Assembly (NCBI RefSeq): GCF_014205275.1
Contig: NZ_JACHND010000001.1
Span: forward strand, 3,720,001-3,784,000
Source of the DNA: Sphaerisporangium siamense
Lineage (GTDB): Bacteria; Actinomycetota; Actinomycetes; Streptosporangiales; Streptosporangiaceae
Direction: 5' to 3'
Length of the DNA stretch: 64,000 nt
Notes under the pieces: generated by a model
Databases searched by the model: none
Told to the model about the DNA's origin: nothing
The model's input: the letters and a program-made list of their open reading frames with translations, nothing else
Shown: positions 34,919 through 43,659 of the stretch, piece after piece
Layout: each line of letters opens with the position of its first letter
Numbering within the stretch: the first letter of the stretch is position 1
Translations under genes and position numbers: made by a program

Positions 34919-35679
34919 AAGGGCATGATAGGAGGAGCTATTGAACTAAATGCCAAACCTGATGGCTATATCAACCGATTGATGTGGTTTTGTCCACTAA
35001 TTTCGCTGGTATGGGCTAGGCTGTTCGCCGCCGGTCGGCGGCTGCCGGCGCAGATGGGAAAGCCGTATCCCCGTCTCCTGCAAGCGAGATGCAATAGGCG
35101 TGGAGCACAACGCGCACCGTTCTGGGCGTGGGTCAGTTCTCGAGGATGTCAAGCGGCTGAGCATGGTAGAACGCTCGGTGTGGAGTAGCGGCAGGATCGG
35201 TTGCGGGCGCTGGAGAGTTGTTTCGGCGGCTGTGTCGGGAGGCTGGGCTGACGGGTTTCGGGTGCTCTGGTCTCGGAGAGAGGGACCGCCGCGAGCTGCA
35301 TGCATTTCGGATGCGGTCGCGGGATGAGGTGTCGCGGCCGGGGGTGGGCGGGCTGGGCGGGAAGCGGCGAATGCCGCCCGAGTGCGTTCGGCTCGGTAAT
35401 TGCGGTGTTCTCCTCGGCGATGATTCTTCCGCTGTTGCAGACGGCCGAGTAGTCACGACTGGCGTTGGCGGTCGGCCAGGATATGGATGAGGAAGAAGTG
35501 GCCAGGGCAGCGACCGCGCGCGTTGAGGTGCAGGCGGTGCTCTTTGAGGAGGGCCGGAAGTTCGCGTTCGTGCTGGCGGAAGGGCCCGGTGCGGACGTGG
35601 CCGGGATCGCTGCCGTATGTTTTCGGCTCGGCGTGGTGCCTGGAGGATCGAGGCGCCGGCGTTTCCGCCGGATGGGTTC
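34919..35679. other. Poorly coding region
   Basis: About 760 bp with overlapping short frames on both strands, none with a recognisable domain, convincing start or steady third-position bias. It could be decayed coding sequence next to the two small coupled ORFs that follow. I see no terminal inverted repeats or transposase motif in it. Confidence 0.5.
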
Positions 35680-35985
35680 ATGGGCTTTGACGGGGCGGGG
35701 AGCGTAGTGGAGAGTCTGACGGGTGACCTCACGTTGACCGAGCCGCGTGAGATCGCAATGCATGAGGACGCTATCGAGATTTTCGTGGCTTCGGTGGTGT
35801 ACGGCGACGCCCTGCAAACCTTTCTAGGTGCAGATGGGGTGGATTTTCGGAAGTTGGGGCCCAGCCAGAGAAGTAACGCATTTATGCATGGCGATCTGGA
35901 GACCTATGAGCTGGAGGCAATGGCACTGCTTGGCGCCTTCGACGCGTGGCTTCCCCTGCCTCTCAAGATGGACCTGCGCTCGTGA
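35680..35985 (+). CDS. Hypothetical protein (possible gene remnant)
   Basis: 101 residues from ATG 35680. The segment DLTLTEPREIAMHEDAIEIF and FMHGDLETYELEAMALLGAF looks like real protein, with acidic and hydrophobic alternation, but no family is recognised. Its TGA overlaps a GTG that opens the next small ORF, as translationally coupled genes do. It may be the 3-prime end of a longer, decayed gene because the frame is open upstream. Confidence 0.4.
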   Translation: MGFDGAGSVVESLTGDLTLTEPREIAMHEDAIEIFVASVVYGDALQTFLGADGVDFRKLGPSQRSNAFMHGDLETYELEAMALLGAFDAWLPLPLKMDLRS

Positions 35986-36161
35986 GACTCGCCTGTCCGC
36001 GTCGCGTTCAGCGGAACGGTGCTGATCCAGACGCCGATTCGACCTGGCCACCTCGCTACGACGAAGCCATCCTCCTGGCGATCCGCTGTGGCACGGGCGA
36101 CTTCACAACCAGCTTCACCTTCACCCTTGAACGCATCAAGCGCCGTCCCGCCGGTATCTGA
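35982..36161 (+). CDS. Small hypothetical ORF coupled to the preceding one
   Basis: 59 residues starting at GTG within the GTGA overlap with the upstream ORF. The end RYDEAILLAIRCGTGDFTTS is protein-like. No domain recognised; short length and the lack of a ribosome site leave it uncertain. Confidence 0.35.
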   Translation: MRLACPRRVQRNGADPDADSTWPPRYDEAILLAIRCGTGDFTTSFTFTLERIKRRPAGI

Positions 36162-36227
36162 CTCAGAACGCGACCACGAACCGGCCTGGTCGTCGGACTT
36201 GAACCAGGCGCCGCCCTGCGTGTGCCG

Positions 36228-38882
36228 TCAGTAGTGGTAGGTGTCCGCGGACGTCTTCGCGGCGAGGCTGATGAGTTCCTGGGCGATGTCCATGATCTGC
36301 CTTGACGACGTGAGCAGGTGGTTGAGCCCTTTCTCGAACGACGCGCTGTCGTCCTGCTCGGCAGCGGTGAGCATGGTCTTCACATCGCGGTCGAGCGCGT
36401 CGATCGCCGCCGACCAATGCCGCTGCATGGGCGGGTCGGGGAGCTGGAAGTAGCGCCGGATCCTTTGGATGTCGGCGACCAGGGCCCTTAGACGTGGGAT
36501 CGCCTTCTTCTCATCGAGCTCACCGTTCGGAGACTTCAGCTTGAGGTCATTTCCCAGCTCCTCCAGATCGTTGCCGTACTGCATGAGCAGAGCGCCCCCG
36601 CCGTACTGCAACCAGGCCGCCGCCTGAGCCGCACGCAGCTCGGAGGAGGCGCGTGTGACGGCGGGGACATCCGTGATCTCGGCCGTCGACCGGAAGCCGA
36701 GGCTGACGCCCCCATCCGTGGGCAGGCCGGCGACCGTCAATAGCACCGGCACCACCGCGGCGACGAGCACCAGGGCGCCGCGCCGCACGCTCCGGCCCGT
36801 CTCGGTGAGGAACCCGCCGGCCCACTCGCTCCGCCGGACGTTGAACGGCAGGAGGGCCACGACGGCGACGACCGGCACCGAAGGCACGAGTACGGCGACG
36901 ATCGGCTGGGGCCACGAGGCTCCGAACCACGCCTTCCAGGAACACGAACGCGCCACGAGGTTAACGGGCCCCAGGCATCCGTCCAGCCCGAGCATGAGGA
37001 AGATCCCGAAGGCCGCCACCGTCACCGACAGGGCGGTCACGGCGAGGGTTGTGAGCAGGCGGAAGCGTACGGCACGCCAGGCGGTCCACAGCGCGGCGGG
37101 GATCACGCCGGCCAGCGTGGTGAAGATCAGGAACAACGTGACGACGAAGGCCAGAGCGCGGGCGTCGATGGGCGGGCGGATCTGCGAATGGAGGTAGGTC
37201 AGGGCCAACGCGTTCAGAAGGAGGGCGAGCGCGCCTCCCGCCAACCCCGCGAGCAGCACTTTCGGCAGCGACGGACGGCTGCCCCCCAGGAAGACGCTGA
37301 CGACCAGCGGCACCAGGCAGGCCGCGGTGGCGCTCGCGGGCCAGAGTGGCACGGTCGTGAAACCGATCAGATTCGCCGACATCGCCAGCAGCAAGGGTAC
37401 GGTTTGCCCGCCCACCTGGCCGAGCCGCCCGAGCTGGGCGAGCACGGCCTGGTCGTGGATCAGATGGCCGAGCACCAGGAGCTTGCCTATGTGCTCCCAC
37501 CACAGCAGCCAGCCGGCCAGCACGAACGCGGTCAGCACGACGCGGGCAACGGTCCACCGCCTCCACAACGCGGTGAGTTCCGCGGCCAGCCGGCAGGTGA
37601 ACACCGCGAACAGCGGCAGCGCGAGCAGCATCCACGGCCGGCTCGGCAGCCACTGGTTGCCGTCGATCCTGTTCAGCACCGCCTCAGCCAGGACGAGCCC
37701 GAGCCCGAACCAGAGCCCGGCCCTGACGCCGTTCGTCGGGGTCACCGTCCCTACCACGATGCTGCCGGCCAGCAGCCCAGTGAGGACCGCCGCGGCCATG
37801 CTCCAGTCGCCTCGCAGCCCGAAATCCGTGGGAAGGTCGCTCACCACCGCGGTGACGAACAACGTCGCCGCACCGGTCAGTACCATGGGCAGCGCGGTCT
37901 CGCCGGGAGCCGCGGCGCGTTCGATGGCCGTCCTCCGGCTCTGCCACGACGGATGGGAGCTCCATAAGTCGCGCAACCTCCGGGGGCCCTGCTCCACGTA
38001 CCTCGACCAGACGTCCGGTTCGCCGCCCCAGCGGACGGCGGCCAGGTCCGCCTGATGCTCCCGGTGCCGTAGGAGATTCGCTCGCGTGACGGTGACCAGC
38101 AGCGTCAGCGCACCGGCCAGCGCCAGCTCGCGCACCAGGATCGGCGCTGCCCCAGGCCAGAACAGCGAACGAGCCTCAGACCACCCGAACAGCTCGCGGG
38201 CCAGTATCCTGCCGTTCGCGGTCGCGAACGGCAGGAGGACGATGATCAGGAAGACCCGCCACAACGCGGTCGTCGCGTACGCGAGCCGTACGTCACCCGC
38301 CCTGACGTGGGCCAACTCGTGCAGGACCACCGCCGTGAAGCCTGCGGGATCAGCCTGCCTCCTGGCGAGCAGCCCGGCGTGCAGGCTCACTGTGTAGCTG
38401 CCCGGCCGGCCGAACGCCACCGCGCCCGAGGTCATCGCCGAAGGGTCGACGACGAACCGCACGCTGCCCTGGTCGATGCCGGCCCGTGTCATCAACTCCC
38501 TGAGCACCGTATGGTCGGCCTCCCCGATGATGGGCCGGGTTCTGCGCGCCCGCCACCACGGCAGCGCGAGGAACAGCCCTGCGGCGCTCACGAGAAGCAC
38601 GATCAGGACGATCGCCGGTCGCCACCACGACACAACTGGCGAAAAGCGCGCATAACACGCGGTCAGTGCCACGTCGTTCCTGATCAGGGCCATGAGATTG
38701 GCCAGCCGTTCGGTTCGGGGATCCACCCCAGCGGCCAGCATGCAGCCGAGATCGCGGTTGTCGTTGTCGATCGTCAGCCGCAGCAGACCTTCGTCCGCCA
38801 TCGACGCCGTGGCCGCCACCAGTGCCAGGATGAGCAGCGCGAACCGCGGATTGGTGCCGACATTGCCCAGCCTGGCGGGCAC
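36228..38882 (-). CDS. Membrane-embedded M48-family metallopeptidase with extra transmembrane domain
   Basis: 884 residues from GTG 38882, 4 nt after the upstream stop; the longer upstream frame would overlap that gene. An N-terminal membrane segment (FALLILALVAATAS) and further helices precede the zinc motif VVLHELAHVRAGD (HExxH); HREHQADLAAVRWG supplies the third ligand region. About ten more hydrophobic helices follow, then a ~180-residue soluble C-terminal domain, presumably outside the membrane, with helical repeats. M48/BlaR1-like peptidases cleave membrane or signalling proteins. Forms a pair with the small membrane protein gene upstream. Confidence 0.82.
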   Translation of the reverse strand: MPARLGNVGTNPRFALLILALVAATASMADEGLLRLTIDNDNRDLGCMLAAGVDPRTERLANLMALIRNDVALTACYARFSPVVSWWRPAIVLIVLLVSAAGLFLALPWWRARRTRPIIGEADHTVLRELMTRAGIDQGSVRFVVDPSAMTSGAVAFGRPGSYTVSLHAGLLARRQADPAGFTAVVLHELAHVRAGDVRLAYATTALWRVFLIIVLLPFATANGRILARELFGWSEARSLFWPGAAPILVRELALAGALTLLVTVTRANLLRHREHQADLAAVRWGGEPDVWSRYVEQGPRRLRDLWSSHPSWQSRRTAIERAAAPGETALPMVLTGAATLFVTAVVSDLPTDFGLRGDWSMAAAVLTGLLAGSIVVGTVTPTNGVRAGLWFGLGLVLAEAVLNRIDGNQWLPSRPWMLLALPLFAVFTCRLAAELTALWRRWTVARVVLTAFVLAGWLLWWEHIGKLLVLGHLIHDQAVLAQLGRLGQVGGQTVPLLLAMSANLIGFTTVPLWPASATAACLVPLVVSVFLGGSRPSLPKVLLAGLAGGALALLLNALALTYLHSQIRPPIDARALAFVVTLFLIFTTLAGVIPAALWTAWRAVRFRLLTTLAVTALSVTVAAFGIFLMLGLDGCLGPVNLVARSCSWKAWFGASWPQPIVAVLVPSVPVVAVVALLPFNVRRSEWAGGFLTETGRSVRRGALVLVAAVVPVLLTVAGLPTDGGVSLGFRSTAEITDVPAVTRASSELRAAQAAAWLQYGGGALLMQYGNDLEELGNDLKLKSPNGELDEKKAIPRLRALVADIQRIRRYFQLPDPPMQRHWSAAIDALDRDVKTMLTAAEQDDSASFEKGLNHLLTSSRQIMDIAQELISLAAKTSADTYHY

Positions 38883-38886
38883 CGGC

Positions 38887-39396
38887 TCAGCTCTCGAGCT
38901 CGGGACGCTCGCCGCTCGCGGCTTGGATGGCGAGCCGGGCCACGACCCCGTCGGCGACCTGTTCGGCCTGCTTCGCCTCCAGCCCCGCCTCGGCCCCGAG
39001 CTCCTTGATCCGGTCGTGTACGGCACGCAGCTGCTCCGCCGTCATCACCGGCATCACAGGATCCGCCCGAGGAGCCGGGTCCCTACCGGTGAGCCTGCGG
39101 AAAACCGCCACCAGCCGAGGCTTGAGCCAGCCGCCGGTCGCCGTCACAGCGCTCTCCGCGCTCTTGTTCAGCACCTCGTCCAGCACGATCCAGATCACCG
39201 GCGTGACCAGCGCCACGACTTCCCCGAGGCCGAAGCCCAAGGGCTCGCGGCGTGCGCGGGATCGCTTCAACCGCCGCACAGCCTCGTCGTGACCGACGTC
39301 GTCGAACGCGTGGACGATGGCCGCCTCTTCGGGGGCCACCTCTGCGACCACCTGGGAGACCACTTCGCGCGGAGAGGGACGTAAGCCCGCAGTCAT
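38887..39396 (-). CDS. Small single-pass membrane protein paired with the M48 peptidase
   Basis: 169 residues from ATG 39396. One hydrophobic segment (GEVVALVTPVIWIVLDEVL, about 73-91) lies between charged helical regions; the C-terminal part (MTAEQLRAVHDRIKELGAEA) looks coiled. No family recognised. It is the first gene of a two-gene unit with the peptidase, and might be its regulator, anchor or substrate. Confidence 0.65.
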   Translation of the reverse strand: MTAGLRPSPREVVSQVVAEVAPEEAAIVHAFDDVGHDEAVRRLKRSRARREPLGFGLGEVVALVTPVIWIVLDEVLNKSAESAVTATGGWLKPRLVAVFRRLTGRDPAPRADPVMPVMTAEQLRAVHDRIKELGAEAGLEAKQAEQVADGVVARLAIQAASGERPELES

Positions 39397-39608
39397 GGCG
39401 AAATCGTACTCACTACAGTCATCTCGATCACGGATGTCGAGAATGCGGTGCCGGCAGTATGGCAAGGGAGCCCAGCAGCGACCCGGCCGTAAGGCCACCG
39501 CGGTGCACGCGTGAACGAGGCCCGCGAGGCTCGCTAGAACCTGTCGGCCACCGCACGTGATCGCGACGTGGGCGCCCACCCACGGTCCACTCCATCCGTA
39601 CTCTCATT

Positions 39609-39992
39609 TTGCGCCCGGTCCAGGAGAACTCGAACTGGGGTTATCGGCGGGTGTACGGAGAGCTCACCACGCTCGGCATCAAGGTCGCACCCTCCATGAC
39701 CTTGAAGGGCAGCGTCAAGCACATCCTGGGCGTCATCGAGCACGCCAACAGGCGCATCCGCGTGTTGGGCACCACCGCTCACTCGACCGCTGAACGAACG
39801 CCACCTACAGCACGCCCGACGCGAGTACGAACGGTTCTACCACCAACACCGCCCCACCAAGCCCCGACCCAAGCAGCCCCCCTGTGCCCCATCTCGGACC
39901 CGATCACAGATGCCGAACGAATCACCGACCTGAACATACGCTGACGAGACCGGCTCGGCGGAGTCCTCCACAAATACTCATATGCGGCTTGA
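39609..39992 (+). pseudogene. Decayed rve-type transposase (IS481/IS3-like) fragment
   Basis: The frame reads ENSNWGYRRVYGELTTLGIK and IEHANRRIRVLGTTAHST, both typical of integrase-core transposases, and then jumps to the family's far C-terminus (ITDLNIR, stop, RDRLGGVLHKYSYAA). The catalytic DDE core is deleted and a TGA at 39942 interrupts the end. It is a dead insertion-sequence remnant at the border of the island. Confidence 0.75.
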
Positions 39993-40242
39993 CCTGCAAG
40001 GATTAAATCATCGGCAAGCGCAGAGCTGGCAGTCGGATTAAGCATCCGGCCGCGATCGCCGACCTTCTGGGGGCGAGGCGGAGCCGTTGCTCTTGCCTAT
40101 CAGGCCGGAGGCAACGGGTGATCATGGTGCGCGCAGGGTCGGCGCACCCGAGCACGCACGGAGCACGCAACCGCTAGACAAAGATTCCAGAACGCATCCG
40201 TCGCCGCATACTTGCAGGTCAGACCATGGTCAAAACGCAAAG

Positions 40243-40286
40243 CGCGCCCTGCAGGATTCGAACCTGCGACCGTCGGATTAGAAGTC
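40243..40286 (-). other. 3-prime fragment of tRNA-Arg(UCU): attachment-site scar
   Basis: On the minus strand the sequence reads as the 3-prime half of a tRNA: anticodon loop CTTCTAA (anticodon TCT, 40282-40280), 3-prime anticodon-stem strand TCCGA, T arm GCAGGTTCGAATCCTGC and acceptor 3-prime strand AGGGCGC plus discriminator G. Upstream of the loop only two bases still match; no D arm or 5-prime acceptor strand exists. Such half-tRNAs are left at one end of elements that integrate into tRNA genes. By polarity the element lies to the right (higher coordinates). Confidence 0.8.
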
Positions 40287-40686
40287 GACCGCCACCCACC
40301 ACCCCCATCACCCCTCCGACCTGCACCGCAGCCTTTCGGCAACCGGTCGGCGGCCAGCACCATCCCGCGCATATCCCGCAACGGTGCCCAGCCCCGTCAC
40401 CCGGTGGGACGGGCTGAGGCACGAAGCCCGTCCCGTCGATCGCCCCCAACCCCGCACGGCGCTCAACCTCCGCAGGGCGATCGTAGGGGGACGCGACGCA
40501 ACGGCCCCATGCGGCACGGCTTCCGTCTTTCGGTCTGGGAGAAAGATCATTACGTAGCCTTCACACTGGCCTGACCCGCGCGCGGAGGCCTCCTCGTCCA
40601 ATTATCCCGTCTGCTGTCACGACCAAGGGGGTTCTCACGTACTCCCCGGACCCCCACGGCGTGTTCCAAGCGTGTACCAAGAAGTG

Positions 40687-40716
40687 TTGACGCCTGGCTA
40701 CCCATCGATCTACCTT
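40687..40716 (+). promoter_or_regulatory. Promoter of a probably leaderless gene
   Basis: TTGACG (40687-40692), an 18-nt spacer and TACCTT (40711-40716) match -35 and -10 consensus. Transcription would start 6-7 nt later, at the GTG at 40722, so the GTPase mRNA is predicted to be leaderless. Confidence 0.55.
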
Positions 40717-40721
40717 ATGAC

Positions 40722-43058
40722 GTGGAACACGCGAGGAACACGGGAGGGCATGTGGCGGCTCGCTACTACACGGCGTCGAAGGTTCGCGACAAGGGCCGTG
40801 AGAGGTACTCAGTTATCTTCCGTCACCCGATCCGCCTCGACCCCGCCACAGGCAAGCCCGGACGAAGGGTCAGGCGTGGTCTCGGCACGAGCGATGAGGC
40901 CGAGGCGGAGGAGTTGGTAACTCAACTCAACATGCTCCTGAGCGACGAGAGCTACTGGAGCGCGACGGCCAGGACGAACGCCGAGGGAAGGTTTGACGGG
41001 CGCGTCGTCTCGGCCTTCTTCGACGGCATGACGCCCGCGCGGGAGAAGGACTCGGCCAGGCTCCGGGAGAAGCTGCTGCCGCTCCCCTCAGCGGATGACG
41101 GATACCGCCGTGTGCTGCTGCTGGGTACGACCGGCGCAGGCAAGACCACCGTCGTCCGGCAGTTTCTAGGGACAGATCCGGAGTCTGACCGATTTCCCTC
41201 GACCTCGACCGCCAAGACAACGGTGGCCGACATGGAGATCGTGATGGGGCCCGGCCCCTTCCGTGCGGTGGTCACGTTCTTTCCGCGCGATGAGATTGTG
41301 GATCACCTTGCGGACTGCGCCTCCAAGGCTGCCCTGGCCGCGCTTGACGGGGCGGGGGATGGAGAGATCCGCCGGCTTCTGCTCGATCATGAAAATCAGC
41401 GGTTCCGCTTCAGCTATGTGCTCGGCCGGAGGGGACATCGCCCGGTTGCTCTTGCCGTCTCATCTTCCAGTGGGGACGACTTCGATGAATTCGATGACGA
41501 GGAACCAGACGAGGGGGCGGCTCAGGACTTCAGCGCCCAGCCGGCGGGCCTGGTCGGCATCGACCTCGATGCCACAATGGCATTGGTCGACGAGGCCGTG
41601 GTGACTCTCCGCGACCTGGTCAAGGAGCACGAGGACTACGCACGGACCATACTCGACACGAACGACAGGGAAGATGAGAGGGTCGTTCGGGAGCTCCTTG
41701 ACGAGGAGCTGGACAAGATTCTTCGGGGAGACGAGCGCTTCAACGCCATAGTGGACTTTTTTCTCGAAGAGATTGAGAAGAGGTTCTACGCCCTCCCCAT
41801 CGGTACCATCAAGCGCGACCAGCAGGCATGGCCGCTCACATGGACATGGGAGACGGACGAACGGGCCGAGTTCCTGCGGGGCGTCAACCGCTTCACGTCG
41901 AACTACGCGCCGCTCTTCGGACACCTTCTGACCCCCCTCGTCGACGGGATCAGAGTGGCCGGACCCTTTGCCCCGCTGTGGCTGGAAGGCGAAGTCCCGC
42001 GCCTGGTTCTCATTGACGGCGAAGGTCTCGGGCACACTCCCAAGTCCGCCGCGGCGATCTCGACCCCGGTGGCCAAGGCGATCGACGAGGCTGACGCCGT
42101 GCTACTGGTCGACAACGCCGCCATGCCCGTTCAGGCGGCGCCCGCCTCGGCCGTTCGCTCCATCCTCACGTCGGGCAACGCCGACAAGCTTCTCTTCTGC
42201 TTCACGCACTTCGACGAGGTGAAGGGCGACAACCTGCGAGGGTTGAAGGACCGGAGAAACCACGTCCTCGCCTCGGTTGAAAACCTGCTGTCCAATTTCC
42301 GCATTGAATTCGGCGTGAGGTCTGAGCTCATGCTGCGGCGGCGGCTCGACGTGGCAGTGTTTCTCGCCGATATCGACAAGCCGCTCGATCCCGACACCCA
42401 GTCGGGCCGACTGTCGATTAGCCAGTTCAAGAAGCTGCTCTCGGGCATCGAAGCGACCACTGAACGTCCGGAACTCGGCCCGGCGCGTCCCGTCTACGAC
42501 AAGGCGAACCTCGTGCTCGCCGTCGCCGCGGCCGCGACGTCCTTCCATCGGCGCTGGAACGCGGTGCTCGGCATCCAGCGGCAAGCTGACGTGGCCAAGG
42601 AGCACTGGACGCGGATCAAGGCCCTGAACCGCCGCTTCGCTGAAGACACATCAGACCAGTACGATTCGCTGCGACCTGCTTCCGACCTGCGCGAATTCCT
42701 GAAAGATGAGATCTACAAGACCCTGCAGCGCCCTGTTGAGTGGACGGGCGACTCACCTGCGGATGACGAGGCCCTGACCGTCGTCATCAACGAATTGTCC
42801 CAGGCGATCGCCAGGCGGCTCTCCGCCGCGATCAGGGACCGACTCTCCGTGCGTCCCGTCAGGGAGTGGCAGCATGCCTACTACCTGAGTGGAAGTGGGT
42901 CGACCTTCGTCCGTGCCAGGCACATTTCCAACGCGATTTTCGCGCGGAACGTGCCGATTCCAGGAGTCACGCCGTCTCCCGATCACAATGACTTCCTCCA
43001 TGCCGTGATCGCCGTAGTCAACGACGCGGCCGAAGAAGTCGGGGTGGAACTGCGCTGA
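40722..43058 (+). CDS. Dynamin-like GTPase/P-loop protein with integrase-arm-like N-terminus
   Basis: 778 residues from GTG 40722 (an in-frame GTG at 40752 follows a GGGAGGG and is the alternative). Residues ~14-75 (RDKGRERYSVIFRHPIRLDP, RRGLGTSDEAEAEELVTQL) resemble the arm-type DNA-binding N-terminus of tyrosine integrases. Residues 135-143 form the P-loop GTTGAGKTT; LIDGEGLGHTP fits G3 and CFTHFDEVKG fits G4, with helical regions before and after as in dynamin-like proteins. It stands right after the half-tRNA, where an integrase gene would be expected. A membrane or defence function is inferred from the island setting only. Confidence 0.7.
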   Translation: MEHARNTGGHVAARYYTASKVRDKGRERYSVIFRHPIRLDPATGKPGRRVRRGLGTSDEAEAEELVTQLNMLLSDESYWSATARTNAEGRFDGRVVSAFFDGMTPAREKDSARLREKLLPLPSADDGYRRVLLLGTTGAGKTTVVRQFLGTDPESDRFPSTSTAKTTVADMEIVMGPGPFRAVVTFFPRDEIVDHLADCASKAALAALDGAGDGEIRRLLLDHENQRFRFSYVLGRRGHRPVALAVSSSSGDDFDEFDDEEPDEGAAQDFSAQPAGLVGIDLDATMALVDEAVVTLRDLVKEHEDYARTILDTNDREDERVVRELLDEELDKILRGDERFNAIVDFFLEEIEKRFYALPIGTIKRDQQAWPLTWTWETDERAEFLRGVNRFTSNYAPLFGHLLTPLVDGIRVAGPFAPLWLEGEVPRLVLIDGEGLGHTPKSAAAISTPVAKAIDEADAVLLVDNAAMPVQAAPASAVRSILTSGNADKLLFCFTHFDEVKGDNLRGLKDRRNHVLASVENLLSNFRIEFGVRSELMLRRRLDVAVFLADIDKPLDPDTQSGRLSISQFKKLLSGIEATTERPELGPARPVYDKANLVLAVAAAATSFHRRWNAVLGIQRQADVAKEHWTRIKALNRRFAEDTSDQYDSLRPASDLREFLKDEIYKTLQRPVEWTGDSPADDEALTVVINELSQAIARRLSAAIRDRLSVRPVREWQHAYYLSGSGSTFVRARHISNAIFARNVPIPGVTPSPDHNDFLHAVIAVVNDAAEEVGVELR

Positions 43059-43659
43059 GTCTCGCATCCGATTTTTCGCAAGGGCGTGCGGCACTCCGCG
43101 CTGAGCCGAGCAACGCGTGCTCAGCATTGGTGGCGTGGGCAGGTAGACGGCGAGCTGCCTGTTCTCGCATGCCTGAGTATCCGGACTCAGAGGCGGAGAC
43201 GCGCCCCTGGTCGGCGGATGAGGTCCCTGCGGCGGGCGCTGTGTACGACGGGCGGCCCGTAGTTCCGCTGCCGTTCGGGACCGGCGCCCACGCCGCACGC
43301 CCGAACGGCAGGCGGACGGCGGGCCGCGCGGCGGCGCGAAGCGCCGCCGCCTTGATCATCTATGAGTGCAATTCGGCAGAGCATGCTACTACGGAATACC
43401 CAGCAATAGGAGAGAAGCGGTTACTCCGTCTTCTAATGCCGCTTGAGCTGGGCAAATAGCCTTCGCCGAGTGTGTACCATGCACGATGATCCTTTGTGTC
43501 CCTGCGGGGCTCCGCTGCAGTCCATCGTCACAAGCAGGGTGAATCGTACATCGCTACCAAATGTGACCGCCTGGAGTGCTTGCCCTCTACCGTGTTTGGG
43601 CAAACTGCGATATCCTCGACGAATGGTCTATATAGGCCTTGCGATGTATGGAGGATGAC
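43059..43659. other. 600-bp gap with promoter-like end
   Basis: No convincing gene. Short frames on both strands (for example around 43127-43459) show no family match. GC content falls sharply from about 43.4 kb. A TATATA hexamer at 43629-43634 may be the -10 box for the GHKL gene that follows. Confidence 0.45.

Noticed and set aside
35149..35817. 222-codon minus-strand frame
   Set aside because: Ser/Pro/Arg-rich with no domain, no ribosome site and weak third-position bias; it overlaps a better plus-strand candidate.
40243..40316. Complete tRNA-Arg gene
   Set aside because: The 5-prime half (acceptor strand, D arm, 5-prime anticodon stem) is missing; only the 3-prime half is present.
40212..40574. 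ORF with PAGFEPATVGLEVD sequence
   Set aside because: This is the well-known false translation of a tRNA 3-prime half; the DNA is the tRNA-Arg fragment.
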